DNA from: Alteromonas gilva
Lineage (GTDB): Bacteria > Pseudomonadota > Gammaproteobacteria > Enterobacterales > Alteromonadaceae
Direction: 5' to 3'
DNA: 64,000 nt
NCBI RefSeq assembly: GCF_028595265.1
Contig: NZ_JAQQXP010000002.1
Coordinates: forward strand, 561,063-625,062
The notes below the pieces were generated by a model. It was given only the letters and a program-made list of their open reading frames with translations, was not told the origin of the DNA and did no database searches. Positions within the stretch are counted from its first letter, which is position 1. The number at the start of each line of letters is the position of its first letter. Positions 33,361 to 42,069 of the stretch are shown one piece after another. The position numbers were made by a program, and so were the translations under genes.

Positions 33361-34490
33361 TACTTCTGCTCCAGGTAGGGATCGATGGTGACAATAGTGC
33401 CATCCGGATTATAAGTAAGTTCGGTCATTTTCACGCTACGCAGGTGAGTTTGGCCGCCGGATAGTGAGCTATCGTGATAGAACAGATACCATTTCCCTTT
33501 AAATTTGGCGATAGAGTGATGGTTAGTCCACCCTAACACAGGCTCGAGTATGACGCCCTGATAGGTAAAAGGTCCGTAAGGGTTGTCGCCCGTGGCATAC
33601 ACGATTTTATGTGTGTCACCAGTCGAGTAAGAAAAATAGTAGGTACCTTCGTACTTGTGCACCCACGCAGCTTCAAAGAAACGACGATCATTATCACCTT
33701 GTAAAATCGGTGTGCCATCTTTGTCGAGTAGTTCAATTTCTTTTGGTGTTTCGGCGAATGACAGCATGTCGTCAGCCATTTTCGCTATGCGTGGTTTTAC
33801 TGCAGGCGCATCGTCTGGCGGATATACGTCTTCAGGGTTGTAGGTGCCGCCTTCGTAACGTTGTAACTGACCGCCCCAGATACCGCCGAAATACATGTAG
33901 TACTCGCCGTCGTCATCTTTATACACCGCCGGATCCATGCTGTAGCTGCCAGCAATTGGTTCAGGCTCAGGTGTAAACGGGCCTTCAGGTACGTCACTGA
34001 CTGCTGCACCGATGTGGAACACATCGTTTTTGTCTTTCAACGGGAAGTATAAGTAATACTTTCCGTCTTTCTCTGCGGCATCCGGCGCCCAGAGCTGGCG
34101 GCCTGCCCACGGAATGTCGTCAACTGACAGCGCCACACCATGATCGGTAACTTCGCCACCTACGTCATCCATGCTCAGAATATGGTAATCGCGCATATCA
34201 AAATGATCGCCATTGTCATTTTGTGGGATACCTGACTCCACATCGTGTGAGGGGTAGATATACAATCGATCGTTAAACACATGAGCCGAAGGATCAGCCG
34301 TGTAAATGTGCTCTACTAACGGTTCGGCCAGGCCACTTTTTACAATCTGGCTTGGCCCGCTTTGAGCAGTTTTGGGTGATTGAGGACTTTCGACTTCAAC
34401 TTTTTGTTGTTGTTCCGGCTGACACGCTGTAAGCACCATGGCTGACAACAACGCAGAAAAGGTCAGTGAATATTTAGGTTGAAACGTCAC
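33360..34490 (-). CDS. GH43 family 1-type beta-xylosidase/arabinofuranosidase, lipoprotein
   Basis: A 376-residue single-domain GH43 lipoprotein (lipobox MVLTAC). The catalytic base is in IYTADPSAHVF, the second Asp in YSMDPAVYKDDDG and the acid Glu in RFFEAAWVHK; LGWTNHHSIAKFKGKWYLFYH is the conserved histidine blade. It lacks the C-terminal sandwich of the GH43 at 26016. It probably trims xylose or arabinose from short xylo-oligosaccharides in the periplasm, directly feeding the coupled XylE-like symporter. It is transcribed from the 316-nt region shared with the TRAP operon. Confidence 0.9.
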   Translation of the reverse strand: MTFQPKYSLTFSALLSAMVLTACQPEQQQKVEVESPQSPKTAQSGPSQIVKSGLAEPLVEHIYTADPSAHVFNDRLYIYPSHDVESGIPQNDNGDHFDMRDYHILSMDDVGGEVTDHGVALSVDDIPWAGRQLWAPDAAEKDGKYYLYFPLKDKNDVFHIGAAVSDVPEGPFTPEPEPIAGSYSMDPAVYKDDDGEYYMYFGGIWGGQLQRYEGGTYNPEDVYPPDDAPAVKPRIAKMADDMLSFAETPKEIELLDKDGTPILQGDNDRRFFEAAWVHKYEGTYYFSYSTGDTHKIVYATGDNPYGPFTYQGVILEPVLGWTNHHSIAKFKGKWYLFYHDSSLSGGQTHLRSVKMTELTYNPDGTIVTIDPYLEQK

Positions 34491-34806
34491 AATACGCTCC
34501 CGGTCGGTTAATAAAATTCAGGGCCAAATAATGCAGTGAGTAAAATCAATCAGCAATGTTAATCAGCGGTGAAACGATAAAAAGATAAAGGGGTATCGAA
34601 TAACATAAATTTTACAGTTATGTTTATTTGCGGAGAAGGGCTTATCAGCAAATAGTTTGGAGGTTGTTGTTTATTATTACTTTTATTGATTTTATCAGAT
34701 TTGGTGATGAATCTTGGTGGGTAAAAAAAACATTGCTGGAATGTGAAAAATTGCAATGTGATGATCTGCTGCCTAAGGTTACCTTAATGTGCCTATAAAT
34801 TAAGAA
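34491..34806. other. Divergent promoter region, GH43 and TRAP operons
   Basis: An AT-rich 316-nt region with no credible coding frame. It contains an inverted repeat (AACATAA/TTATGTT, 34602-34624) that may be an operator. I cannot assign specific -35/-10 elements with confidence. Confidence 0.5.
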
Positions 34807-35841
34807 ATGAAGCAGCGAGTGGCAAATAAACGGAGCAGATGCATTGTCTTTACAGCGTTGTGGTTAACGATTGGTGCGCTGAGTGCACAGGGCAATCTTG
34901 TTGCAGATGTGCCATCGAAGCAAGCCAATGTCTTGAATGTTGTCACCTCTTTGAGTAGCAGCGATCCGATGTTTGCCGGGCTGCAGCGCTTTAAAACACT
35001 CGTTGAGGCACGCAGTGGTGGCCGGCTGGCGATAAATATCTTTGTTGGCTCACAGCTAGGAAACGATGACGACATCCTCGAGCAAGCCATGGCTGGTGCT
35101 GCCATAGCCGTGTTGGTAGACGGCGGCCGCTTGTCGGTGTACAGCCATGAGCTGGGTATTCTTGGTGCCCCCTATCTGGTAAATAATATCAATGAGTTAC
35201 GCGCACTGGTTGGCTCTCCATTATTCGAACAGTGGAATCGCAAATTACAGGATTCTGCGAATTTAAGGGTACTTGCATTTAACTGGTGGCAAGGTGCCAG
35301 GCACCTGTTAACCCAACAACCGGTAACGCAACCGCGGGATTTATCCGGCGTGCGTTTGCGTACTATCAGCGCGCCAGTTTGGATAAGCACAATTGACGCT
35401 ATGGGAGCAACACCAACTCCCCTTAGCTGGTCAGAAGTCTACAGTGCACTGCAGCAGCGGGTTATCGATGGTGGCGAGGCGCAATTGGCCGCTGTATGGG
35501 GTGCGCGACTGTATGAAGTGATCAGTCACGTGACCAAAACCGGCCATATTCAGCTCATTTCCGGACTGGTCACCAGCGATGACTGGTTTACTGCGCTTAC
35601 GCCAACAGAGCAGGACATGATTATTCAGGCAGCAATCGAGGCCGGCGATCATGCCTCACAAAAAGTGCTCGCTGCGGAACGAAACATTGAACAATCATTG
35701 GCTGATGCCGGTGTCAGCATCACCACACCCGATATACAGCTTTTTATCGACGCTACCGAGCCCGTCTACGAACGATTGGGCTATACCCGGTTGCGCGAAG
35801 AGGTGCGCGACTTTCTGAGTAAACAGGGAACACCGCAATGA
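34807..35841 (+). CDS. dctP: TRAP transporter substrate-binding protein (DctP family)
   Basis: A 344-residue periplasmic protein with a signal region (about residues 11-33; IVFTALWLTIGALSAQG). DctP family signatures are visible: RFKTLVEARSGGRLAINIFVGSQLG, GAPYLV and the Arg-containing DLSGVRLRTISAPVW, where the arginine salt-bridges a carboxylate ligand. The ligand is therefore an organic or sugar acid. It is the first gene of a DctPQM set with 4-nt overlaps, followed by mannonate dehydratase, so hexuronate (glucuronate or 4-O-methyl-glucuronate) is the best guess. A conventional ribosome site before the ATG is weak. Confidence 0.88.
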   Translation: MKQRVANKRSRCIVFTALWLTIGALSAQGNLVADVPSKQANVLNVVTSLSSSDPMFAGLQRFKTLVEARSGGRLAINIFVGSQLGNDDDILEQAMAGAAIAVLVDGGRLSVYSHELGILGAPYLVNNINELRALVGSPLFEQWNRKLQDSANLRVLAFNWWQGARHLLTQQPVTQPRDLSGVRLRTISAPVWISTIDAMGATPTPLSWSEVYSALQQRVIDGGEAQLAAVWGARLYEVISHVTKTGHIQLISGLVTSDDWFTALTPTEQDMIIQAAIEAGDHASQKVLAAERNIEQSLADAGVSITTPDIQLFIDATEPVYERLGYTRLREEVRDFLSKQGTPQ

Positions 35842-36305
35842 ATTGCCTGGACAGAGTTGAACGTACGGTTTGCATACTGCTGCTGGCGCTGATTGTGCTC
35901 CTGGTGTTTGCCGCGGCGGTGATGCGCACAATGGGCATGCCCATTATCTGGTCTGTGGATGTGGCGCAACTGTTGTTTACCTGGCTGTGTATGCTGGGCG
36001 CAAATCAAACCTTAAAGCACAGTCATCACGCCAGCGTCGATATTATTACTCAGTATTTACCGGCGCGCTGGCAGCAAATACTACATGGTTTTGCCGTCAT
36101 TATTATATTGGCGGTACTAACCACTCTGGTTGTTTACGGTCTTGCCCTGTTTAATTTAAATCCCCAGCGCACACTTGGCAGTACTGACATACCTTACCGG
36201 TACGTCACACTGGCACTGCCGGTGGGCGCCGTGTTGGTGGCGCTGACAGTGTTGCAGCAAGGCTGGCGCTCGGTAAAACAAAGCACTGAGGCTAATACGC
36301 TATGA
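35838..36305 (+). CDS. dctQ: TRAP transporter small permease (DctQ family)
   Basis: A 155-residue inner-membrane protein with four predicted helices (about 10-30, 45-63, 85-107, 123-142). SVDVAQLLFTWLCMLGA and HASVDIITQYLP are typical of DctQ. It couples the binding protein to the large permease. It overlaps dctP and dctM by four bases at each end (ATGA arrangement), so the three subunits are translated together. Confidence 0.87.
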   Translation: MNCLDRVERTVCILLLALIVLLVFAAAVMRTMGMPIIWSVDVAQLLFTWLCMLGANQTLKHSHHASVDIITQYLPARWQQILHGFAVIIILAVLTTLVVYGLALFNLNPQRTLGSTDIPYRYVTLALPVGAVLVALTVLQQGWRSVKQSTEANTL

Positions 36306-37588
36306 TTATGCTGGGGCTGTTTTTAGTGCTGTTACTGCTTGGTGTCCCCCTGGCATTTAGCCTGATGTTCAGCGGCCTGGCCTTTTTTGTGTTGTCAGAC
36401 ACATTGCCGGTTGTCGTTGCCGTGCAGCGCATGGTAGCAAGCAGCCAGAGCTTTCCGCTGTTGGCCGTGCCGTTTTTTATTCTGGCCGGCCATATCATGA
36501 ATGCGTCGGGCATTACCTCAAGGTTGATCAGCTTTGCCAACTTGCTGGTGTGCTGGATTAGCGGGGGGCTGGCCCATGTGACCATTGTACTGAGTGCACT
36601 CATGGGCGGGGTGTCCGGGTCGGCTATTGCAGATGCTGCCATGCAGGCACGTATATTAGGTAAGCCCATGGAAGACTCGGGCTTGCCACGTGGCTTTAGT
36701 GCTGCAATTATTACGGTCAGTGCGCTCATTACGGCCTGTATTCCGCCGAGTATCGGACTGATCTTATACGGCTATATGGGTAATGTATCCATTGGCAAGT
36801 TGTTCATTGCAGGGTTAGTGCCCGGCGCAGTGCTGACAATTGCCTTAATGCTTTGCGTGCGCTGGGTGGCAGCAAGTAAAGCGCTTGGTGATACGGGTAA
36901 TCAGTCTGCCCCGGCGTTAGGTGAGGTGTTGCGCGCCGCCGGCAAATGCAAATGGGCATTGCTGTTCCCGGTGTTATTGATTGTGACGATTCGCTGGGGG
37001 ATTTTTACACCGTCAGAGGCCGGCGCATTTGCGGTAGTATATGCGGTGGCCGTGGGCATGCTGGGATATCGCGAACTCACCGTTAGGCAATTATGGGCGG
37101 CACTGAACGAAAGCGTGCGCGACATCGGCATGATTATGTTGATTGTGCTGGCTGCAGGTATTGTGGGCTATGTCATTGCCTTCCAACAATTTCCGCAGGA
37201 ACTGGCGCAAGGCGTGTCGGCGCTCACACAATCGCCAGTGTTGGTGTTGTTCATATGTTTAGTATTATTGCTGGCCATAGGCACATTAATGGAAGGCACT
37301 ATTACCGTGCTGCTGTTAACGCCGATTTTAGTACCGGTGATTCAAAGCGTGGGTATCGATCCGGTACATTTTGGCATTTTACTGGTACTGGTAGTCACCT
37401 TTGGCGGCACCACGCCACCGGTCGGCATCGCCATGTACACGGTGTGCAATATTATGGATTGTTCAATCCAGAGTTTTATTCGCCAGGTCTGGCCGTTTTA
37501 TCTCACGGTACTTATGGTGCTTGTTGTCTTGGCGTTAGTGCCTGACATTGTGCTGTTTTTACCTAATCATTTTTACGCCACGCCATAA
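36302..37588 (+). CDS. dctM: TRAP transporter large permease (DctM family)
   Basis: A 428-residue permease with about 12 hydrophobic segments and the DctM signatures LLAVPFFILAGHIMNASGIT, GGVSGSAIADAAM, PPSIGLILYG and TFGGTTPPVGIAMYTVCNI. It drives sodium-coupled uptake of the ligand delivered by the DctP protein. It lies 25 nt before the mannonate dehydratase gene on the same strand. Confidence 0.92.
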   Translation: MIMLGLFLVLLLLGVPLAFSLMFSGLAFFVLSDTLPVVVAVQRMVASSQSFPLLAVPFFILAGHIMNASGITSRLISFANLLVCWISGGLAHVTIVLSALMGGVSGSAIADAAMQARILGKPMEDSGLPRGFSAAIITVSALITACIPPSIGLILYGYMGNVSIGKLFIAGLVPGAVLTIALMLCVRWVAASKALGDTGNQSAPALGEVLRAAGKCKWALLFPVLLIVTIRWGIFTPSEAGAFAVVYAVAVGMLGYRELTVRQLWAALNESVRDIGMIMLIVLAAGIVGYVIAFQQFPQELAQGVSALTQSPVLVLFICLVLLLAIGTLMEGTITVLLLTPILVPVIQSVGIDPVHFGILLVLVVTFGGTTPPVGIAMYTVCNIMDCSIQSFIRQVWPFYLTVLMVLVVLALVPDIVLFLPNHFYATP

Positions 37589-37613
37589 CCCCATTGTTTA
37601 ATGAGATATCACC

Positions 37614-38822
37614 ATGAAAATTACCCAAGCTTATGTGATTGTTTGTTCGCCGGGCCGCAACTTTGTCACCTTAAAAATTGTCACCGACGAAGGCGTTTAT
37701 GGCATTGGCGACGCCACCCTGAACGGCCGTGAGAAAACCGTTGTCAGCTACCTGGAAGACTATATTATTCCGGCGTTGATTGGTAAAGATCCTGCACGCA
37801 TCGAAGATATCTGGCAGTTTTTTTATCGTGGCGCCTATTGGCGCCGCGGGCCGGTGGGTATGACAGCCCTGGCCGCTGTCGATATGGCACTGTGGGATAT
37901 TAAAGGTAAGGTGGCAGGTTTACCGCTTTATCAACTCCTTGGCGGACGCAGCCGCGACCGTATCATGACCTATACACATGCCAATGGCAGTGATTTGCAA
38001 TCAACCCTGGATGCCGTAGGCAAAGCCATTGATGAAGGGTATGACGCGGTGCGAGTGCAGTCGGGTATTCCCGGAATGGCCAGTACCTATGGTGTCGCCA
38101 AAGATGGCAAGAAATACGAACCTGCCGATTCGGCACTGCCCTCCGAGGCGGTATGGTCAACCGAAAAATACCTGAATTTTGTGCCAAAGTTATTCAGCGA
38201 AGTGCGCCGTCAGTATGGCAATGAAGTGCACTTACTGCACGATGTACACCACCGGCTAACACCCATTGAAGCCGCCCGCTTAGGGAAGGAGCTTGAGCCC
38301 TACCATTTATTCTGGATGGAAGACGCTGTTCCGGCCGAAAATCAGCAGGGCTTTGAGTTAATTCGTCAGCATACCACGACGCCCATTGCCGTTGGCGAGG
38401 TGTTTAACTCTATTCACGATTGCAAAGACCTAATCATTAACCAGTCAATCGATTATATCCGGTCGACCCTGGTCCATGCAGGCGGCATTACCCATATGCG
38501 CCGGATTGCCGATCTCGCTGCCCTATACCATATCCGCACGGGCTTTCACGGTGCCACCGACCTGTCTCCGGTGTGTATGGGCGCAGCGTTGCATTTTGAT
38601 TACTGGGTGCCTAATTTTGGTATTCAGGAGCATATGCCACACAGTGCACTTATGGAGTCGGTATTTAGCTTCGATTACACCTTCGAGCGCGGTTACTTTA
38701 CGCCGGGCGAATCACCTGGTCATGGTGTGGACATTGACGAAAAACTGGCCGCTAAATACCCCTACAAACGTGCGGCTTTACCGGTAAACCGATTAGAAGA
38801 CGGCACACTGTGGCACTGGTAA
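37614..38822 (+). CDS. manD: D-mannonate dehydratase, enolase superfamily
   Basis: A 402-residue cytoplasmic enzyme of the ManD group. Metal ligands D210 (LHDVHH), E236 (WMEDAV) and E262 (VGEVFN), the base H212 and R147 fall at the same numbers as in the characterised Novosphingobium ManD, also 402 aa. It dehydrates D-mannonate to 2-keto-3-deoxy-D-gluconate in hexuronate catabolism. In context it would process glucuronate released from xylan by GH115 after isomerisation and reduction. Those upstream enzymes (UxaC, UxuB) and KDG kinase are not in this window. Some related RspA-type enzymes have low activity, but the residue pattern favours a true dehydratase. Confidence 0.9.
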   Translation: MKITQAYVIVCSPGRNFVTLKIVTDEGVYGIGDATLNGREKTVVSYLEDYIIPALIGKDPARIEDIWQFFYRGAYWRRGPVGMTALAAVDMALWDIKGKVAGLPLYQLLGGRSRDRIMTYTHANGSDLQSTLDAVGKAIDEGYDAVRVQSGIPGMASTYGVAKDGKKYEPADSALPSEAVWSTEKYLNFVPKLFSEVRRQYGNEVHLLHDVHHRLTPIEAARLGKELEPYHLFWMEDAVPAENQQGFELIRQHTTTPIAVGEVFNSIHDCKDLIINQSIDYIRSTLVHAGGITHMRRIADLAALYHIRTGFHGATDLSPVCMGAALHFDYWVPNFGIQEHMPHSALMESVFSFDYTFERGYFTPGESPGHGVDIDEKLAAKYPYKRAALPVNRLEDGTLWHW

Positions 38823-39042
38823 AAACCGGGTGCCACAGCAATACCCGCCGCACGTTGTTTTAGCCCCGAGCTCTGCACGCAAAATAGGGGTTTCTTATTA
38901 TTGACAGACCGGATGTCATCAACCGGCCGTGAGGATTTTGCCATTGGTTTTTTTAAAATAGCTGTTGGTTAGCGTATAATTGCGCTAATGGTCAGTGAAA
39001 GTCAGCGGTACTTTCCACAAATGTTTTAAAAAGCAAAGGTCT

Positions 39043-40068
39043 ATGGCAAACAATATCGATTTAAACCTGGCTCGTACTATCTCAGTCGCGCCCATGCTCG
39101 ATTGGACAGATCGGCATTGCCGCTATTTTTTGCGGCTCATATCACGCCATACCCTGTTATATACCGAGATGGTCACCTCTGGCGCCATTATTTTTGGCAA
39201 AGGCGATTATCTGGGGTTCAATGATGAAGAGCACCCGGTCGCAGTACAATTGGGCGGCAGCAATCCGGATCATATGACTCAATGCGCGGTTAAATCGCAG
39301 GAATATGGCTACGATGAGGTGAATATAAACGTTGGTTGCCCATCAGATCGGGTCAAAAACGGCAGTTTCGGTGCCTGCCTGATGGCTCAGCCACAGATGG
39401 TGGCTGATTGCGTTAAGTCGATGCAGGCAGCGGTTGATATTCCGGTTACGGTGAAATGCCGGATTGGTATTGATGACATGGACGAGTATGCTGATTTTGC
39501 CCGCTTTATTGATGTGGTGGCATCCGCAGGGTGCGACACCTTTATTGTGCACGCCCGCAAAGCCTGGTTGCAAGGTTTAAGTCCTAAGGAAAACCGTGAT
39601 ATCCCGCCACTTAATTATGAGCGGGTGTATGCGCTCAAAAACGAGCATCCCGAACTGAATATATCAATTAACGGTGGCATTACGTCGCTGGAACAGGCTG
39701 GCGACCATTTGCAGTTGGTGGATGGCGTTATGATGGGGCGGGAAGTGTATTCTAACCCCTATATTCTGGCTGACGTTGATAAGCGTTTTTATGGTGATGA
39801 CTCACCAGTACTGAGCCGGGCAGACATTGTGCACAAAATGCAAATGTATATAGAGCAACAGGACGCCCCCTATTTTAAACCCTGGCATGTTGCCCGACAC
39901 ATGTTGGGCTTGTTTCAGGGGCAGCCCGGCGGACGTGTTTGGCGGCGCTACCTGAGCCAGCATGGTACCGGTAAACAACCCGATCCAGACCTTTTAATGA
40001 ATGGGTTAGCGGCGATGCAAGAAGCGGCTACCCAGGCCATCGAATTCCAAAGTCGCAGTGTTGGTTAA
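39043..40068 (+). CDS. dusA: tRNA-dihydrouridine(20/20a) synthase
   Basis: A 341-residue FMN enzyme. The N-terminal SVAPMLDWTDRHCRYFLRL is diagnostic for DusA; the catalytic Cys is in NVGCPSDRVKNGSFGACLM; VTVKCRIGIDD and INGGI bind FMN. It reduces U20/U20a in the D-loop of tRNA. The start ATG 39043 follows AAAGG; the frame extends 16 codons further upstream but the family begins here. A TATAAT at 38975-38980 may be its -10 element. Confidence 0.95.
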   Translation: MANNIDLNLARTISVAPMLDWTDRHCRYFLRLISRHTLLYTEMVTSGAIIFGKGDYLGFNDEEHPVAVQLGGSNPDHMTQCAVKSQEYGYDEVNINVGCPSDRVKNGSFGACLMAQPQMVADCVKSMQAAVDIPVTVKCRIGIDDMDEYADFARFIDVVASAGCDTFIVHARKAWLQGLSPKENRDIPPLNYERVYALKNEHPELNISINGGITSLEQAGDHLQLVDGVMMGREVYSNPYILADVDKRFYGDDSPVLSRADIVHKMQMYIEQQDAPYFKPWHVARHMLGLFQGQPGGRVWRRYLSQHGTGKQPDPDLLMNGLAAMQEAATQAIEFQSRSVG

Positions 40069-40257
40069 TTTAACCTCTTAGTTGGTTAAATTAGCCAACT
40101 CTTGGCGATGAAAAGTTTGGCTACAGCACGTCACCAATTTTCGGATCTGTAAAGTCTCATTTAAAACAATGACTTAAAATATTTTGAAAGTTTGGCACAG
40201 CTTTCGCTATCTATTGGGTAACAAATCACTTGTTAATCTAAAATAGAGGGAAACACC

Positions 40258-40539
40258 ATGAAAGCTAAATCAATTATCATTACTTCAGTTATCGCATTAG
40301 GTTTGTCAGTAAGTGCCCAGGCTAATGCACAGGAATCGGCCGTTGATCGTTTGATGAGCAGTTTGATCAACAATGCGGTATCGGCTACACAGGCAGAAAT
40401 TCGTCGCGAAGTTCAGCAAAATATTGCTAATGCTACTTACCATCTGTCACTGTCTGAAGCGCCTGTTGGTCACGTGTCTGTTAAGGATATCGTCGCAACA
40501 GAAAAAAGCACCAAAGAAAGCCAGGGTACAGCTGAGTAA
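40258..40539 (+). CDS. Small exported protein, unknown function
   Basis: A 93-residue protein with a clear signal peptide (MKAKSIIITSVIALGLSVSAQA, cleaving before NAQE). The mature part has an amphipathic helix (about 30-58; DRLMSSLINNAVSATQAEIR) and a polar tail. AGAGGGAAACACC gives a good ribosome site. I do not recognise a family. It stands alone between dusA and psp, followed by a possible 52-residue membrane ORF before a terminator. Confidence 0.7.
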   Translation: MKAKSIIITSVIALGLSVSAQANAQESAVDRLMSSLINNAVSATQAEIRREVQQNIANATYHLSLSEAPVGHVSVKDIVATEKSTKESQGTAE

Positions 40540-40553
40540 CAGGTGGTTTGGCT

Positions 40554-40712
40554 ATGATGTTCAGCCACACACTACTTGTAAGCTATGTAATCGTATTACC
40601 GACCATGAGCCTGGGGCTATGCGCCATAAGCCTGGCGGCAATACAAAATTACCTACAGCGGATCCGTTGTAAACCCAGCGTCTTAGCTAGACACTTTCGA
40701 AGGCACAGGTAA
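40554..40712 (+). CDS. Putative 52-residue membrane protein
   Basis: An ATG start 14 nt after the preceding stop, with AGGTGG 7 nt upstream. The product has a hydrophobic stretch (about residues 7-30; LLVSYVIVLPTMSLGLCAIS) and an arginine-rich tail (RIRCKPSVLARHFRRHR). The TAA stop falls inside the 5' arm of the following intrinsic terminator. These features suggest a real short gene co-transcribed with the exported protein. It resembles no family I know; codon choice includes some rare codons (CTA, ATA, AGG), which lowers confidence. Confidence 0.4.
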   Translation: MMFSHTLLVSYVIVLPTMSLGLCAISLAAIQNYLQRIRCKPSVLARHFRRHR

Positions 40713-40739
40713 CCGTAAAAACGTTACCTGTTTTTTTTT
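40705..40739 (+). terminator. Strong intrinsic terminator
   Basis: The arms ACAGGTAAC and GTTACCTGT surround a 9-nt loop and are followed by nine T in total. Confidence 0.93.
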
Positions 40740-41132
40740 GCCTGCAATAATTACGTCGTATTCTCTTTTTCATTTTGGTTCCACTCCGGTAACCGGACCT
40801 CTCTGATCAATTTCACTGCAGTAAAGCACGTCGGCGTCAGTAAATGCCGTGCGGTTCGTCTGTTGCAATCAATACCCTGACAGATCCCAGGCGCTGGCCT
40901 CTACTAACGAGCAGAACACGACTTTCTGAGCAAACAACAGCAAATTGACGATAATGACCAACTGTGTGGTCAAAAAAACCAAAATATGGTTTTAGCTATT
41001 ATTCTGCTGCCAGTGGAATTCCGTCATTTAAATAAAGTTGATAAAAAACATGCGCTTATGAGTTGGCATGCGAATTGTAATACTCAACAGTAAGTAACAA
41101 CGTTTATTTATTTACTATCTGGAGATTTTAAA
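40740..41132. other. Upstream regulatory region of the psp operon
   Basis: 393 nt with no acceptable gene. It contains the sigma-54 promoter and, 71 nt before its -24 element, the inverted repeat AAAACC/GGTTTT (40975-40993), well placed for an enhancer-binding activator such as PspF. Confidence 0.55.
41064..41079 (+). promoter_or_regulatory. Sigma-54 promoter of pspA
   Basis: TGGCATGCGAATTGTA matches the -24/-12 consensus TGGCACG-N4-TTGCW with correct GG-to-TG spacing, and lies 54 nt upstream of pspA. Psp operons are classically sigma-54 dependent. Confidence 0.8.
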
Positions 41133-41801
41133 ATGGGAATGTTCACACGTATTAACGACATCATTCAATCAAACATCAATGCATTGCTGGATAAAGCCGA
41201 AGATCCGGAAAAGATGATTCGCCTGATTATTCAGGAAATGCAGGAAACCTTAGTAGAAATTCGCTCTTTAGCAGCCCGTCATATTGCTGAACAAAAACAG
41301 CTTAATCGGGAGCTTGAAAGCCTTAATAAGCGTGCTGCTCACTGGCAACAAAATGCTGAGCTTGCCATTAGCAAAAGTAAAGATGATTTAGCCCGTTCTG
41401 CTCTGATCGAAAAGAAAAACATCGAAGCTAAGCAGGAAGTGGTGAGTAAACAACTGGCCAGTATCGACGAAGTGCTGGTGTCTGTGCAGGATGACACAGC
41501 GCGTCTTAACAGTAAATTAAGTGAGGCTAAGGCGAAGCAGAAATCATTGCAAATGCGTCGTCAGACCGCATCGGTAAGAATGCAGGCCAAACAAGCGACG
41601 CATAGCGAAAAACTGGAAACCGTAATGGGCCGCTTTGATCACTACGAACAACGTGTTGATGAGTTGGAAGCAAAAGTCGATGCCTATGATTTAACTGACT
41701 CTGCGCCGAAGCAGTCGCTACAAGCCGAGTTTGATGCGCTGGAAAAAGATGACGCCATCGAAAGAGAATTGGCGGCTCTGAAAGCAAATAAAGCGGCCTA
41801 A
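41133..41801 (+). CDS. pspA: Phage shock protein A
   Basis: A 222-residue PspA/IM30 protein, almost entirely helical. The N-terminal amphipathic helix (MGMFTRINDIIQSNINALLD) binds stressed inner membrane. The EDPEKMIRLIIQEMQETLVEIR segment and the long coiled coil (about 25-200) are family-typical. It is an ESCRT-III-like membrane stabiliser that also restrains the activator PspF. GGAGA precedes the ATG. It is the first gene of a sigma-54-controlled unit. Confidence 0.96.
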   Translation: MGMFTRINDIIQSNINALLDKAEDPEKMIRLIIQEMQETLVEIRSLAARHIAEQKQLNRELESLNKRAAHWQQNAELAISKSKDDLARSALIEKKNIEAKQEVVSKQLASIDEVLVSVQDDTARLNSKLSEAKAKQKSLQMRRQTASVRMQAKQATHSEKLETVMGRFDHYEQRVDELEAKVDAYDLTDSAPKQSLQAEFDALEKDDAIERELAALKANKAA

Positions 41802-41865
41802 TCGATAGTGGTACCTGCGTGCAGCAGGTACTGCGCCCAAGTTAAGTAAGTGGTAGGAGAATATA

Positions 41866-42069
41866 ATGAAAACTATTTATGAAAAGAAACGTGTCGCCAG
41901 AGATTTAAATCGTGCCGTAATTTCGGGTGTCTGTGCGGGGGTCGCTAAATACTTTGATATCGACCCGTTATGGGCAAGAGCAGGCGCTGCGGCCGGTCTG
42001 GTATTTGCGCCTATGATCACCTTACCTGCCTACATCGCAGCTGTAGTGTTATTGCCCAGAGGTGCATAA
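41866..42069 (+). CDS. pspC: PspC domain protein
   Basis: A 67-residue inner-membrane protein made of one PspC domain: RDLNRAVISGVCAGVAKYFDIDPLWARAG, then a membrane helix (AGLVFAPMITLPAYIAAVVLL). It is shorter than E. coli PspC (119 aa), lacking the C-terminal periplasmic part. PspC senses envelope stress and pulls PspA off PspF. The TAATG overlap couples it to the next gene. No pspB is present between pspA and pspC. Confidence 0.9.
   Translation: MKTIYEKKRVARDLNRAVISGVCAGVAKYFDIDPLWARAGAAAGLVFAPMITLPAYIAAVVLLPRGA

Noticed and set aside
34559..34756. 65-residue frame in the GH43/TRAP promoter region
   Set aside because: Low-complexity, Asn/Lys-rich from AT-rich DNA, no ribosome site, and it would occupy a divergent promoter.
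40373..40672. 99-residue frame overlapping the small exported protein
   Set aside because: Lies in another frame of a gene with a clean signal peptide; a different short frame (40554) fits better in the 3' part.
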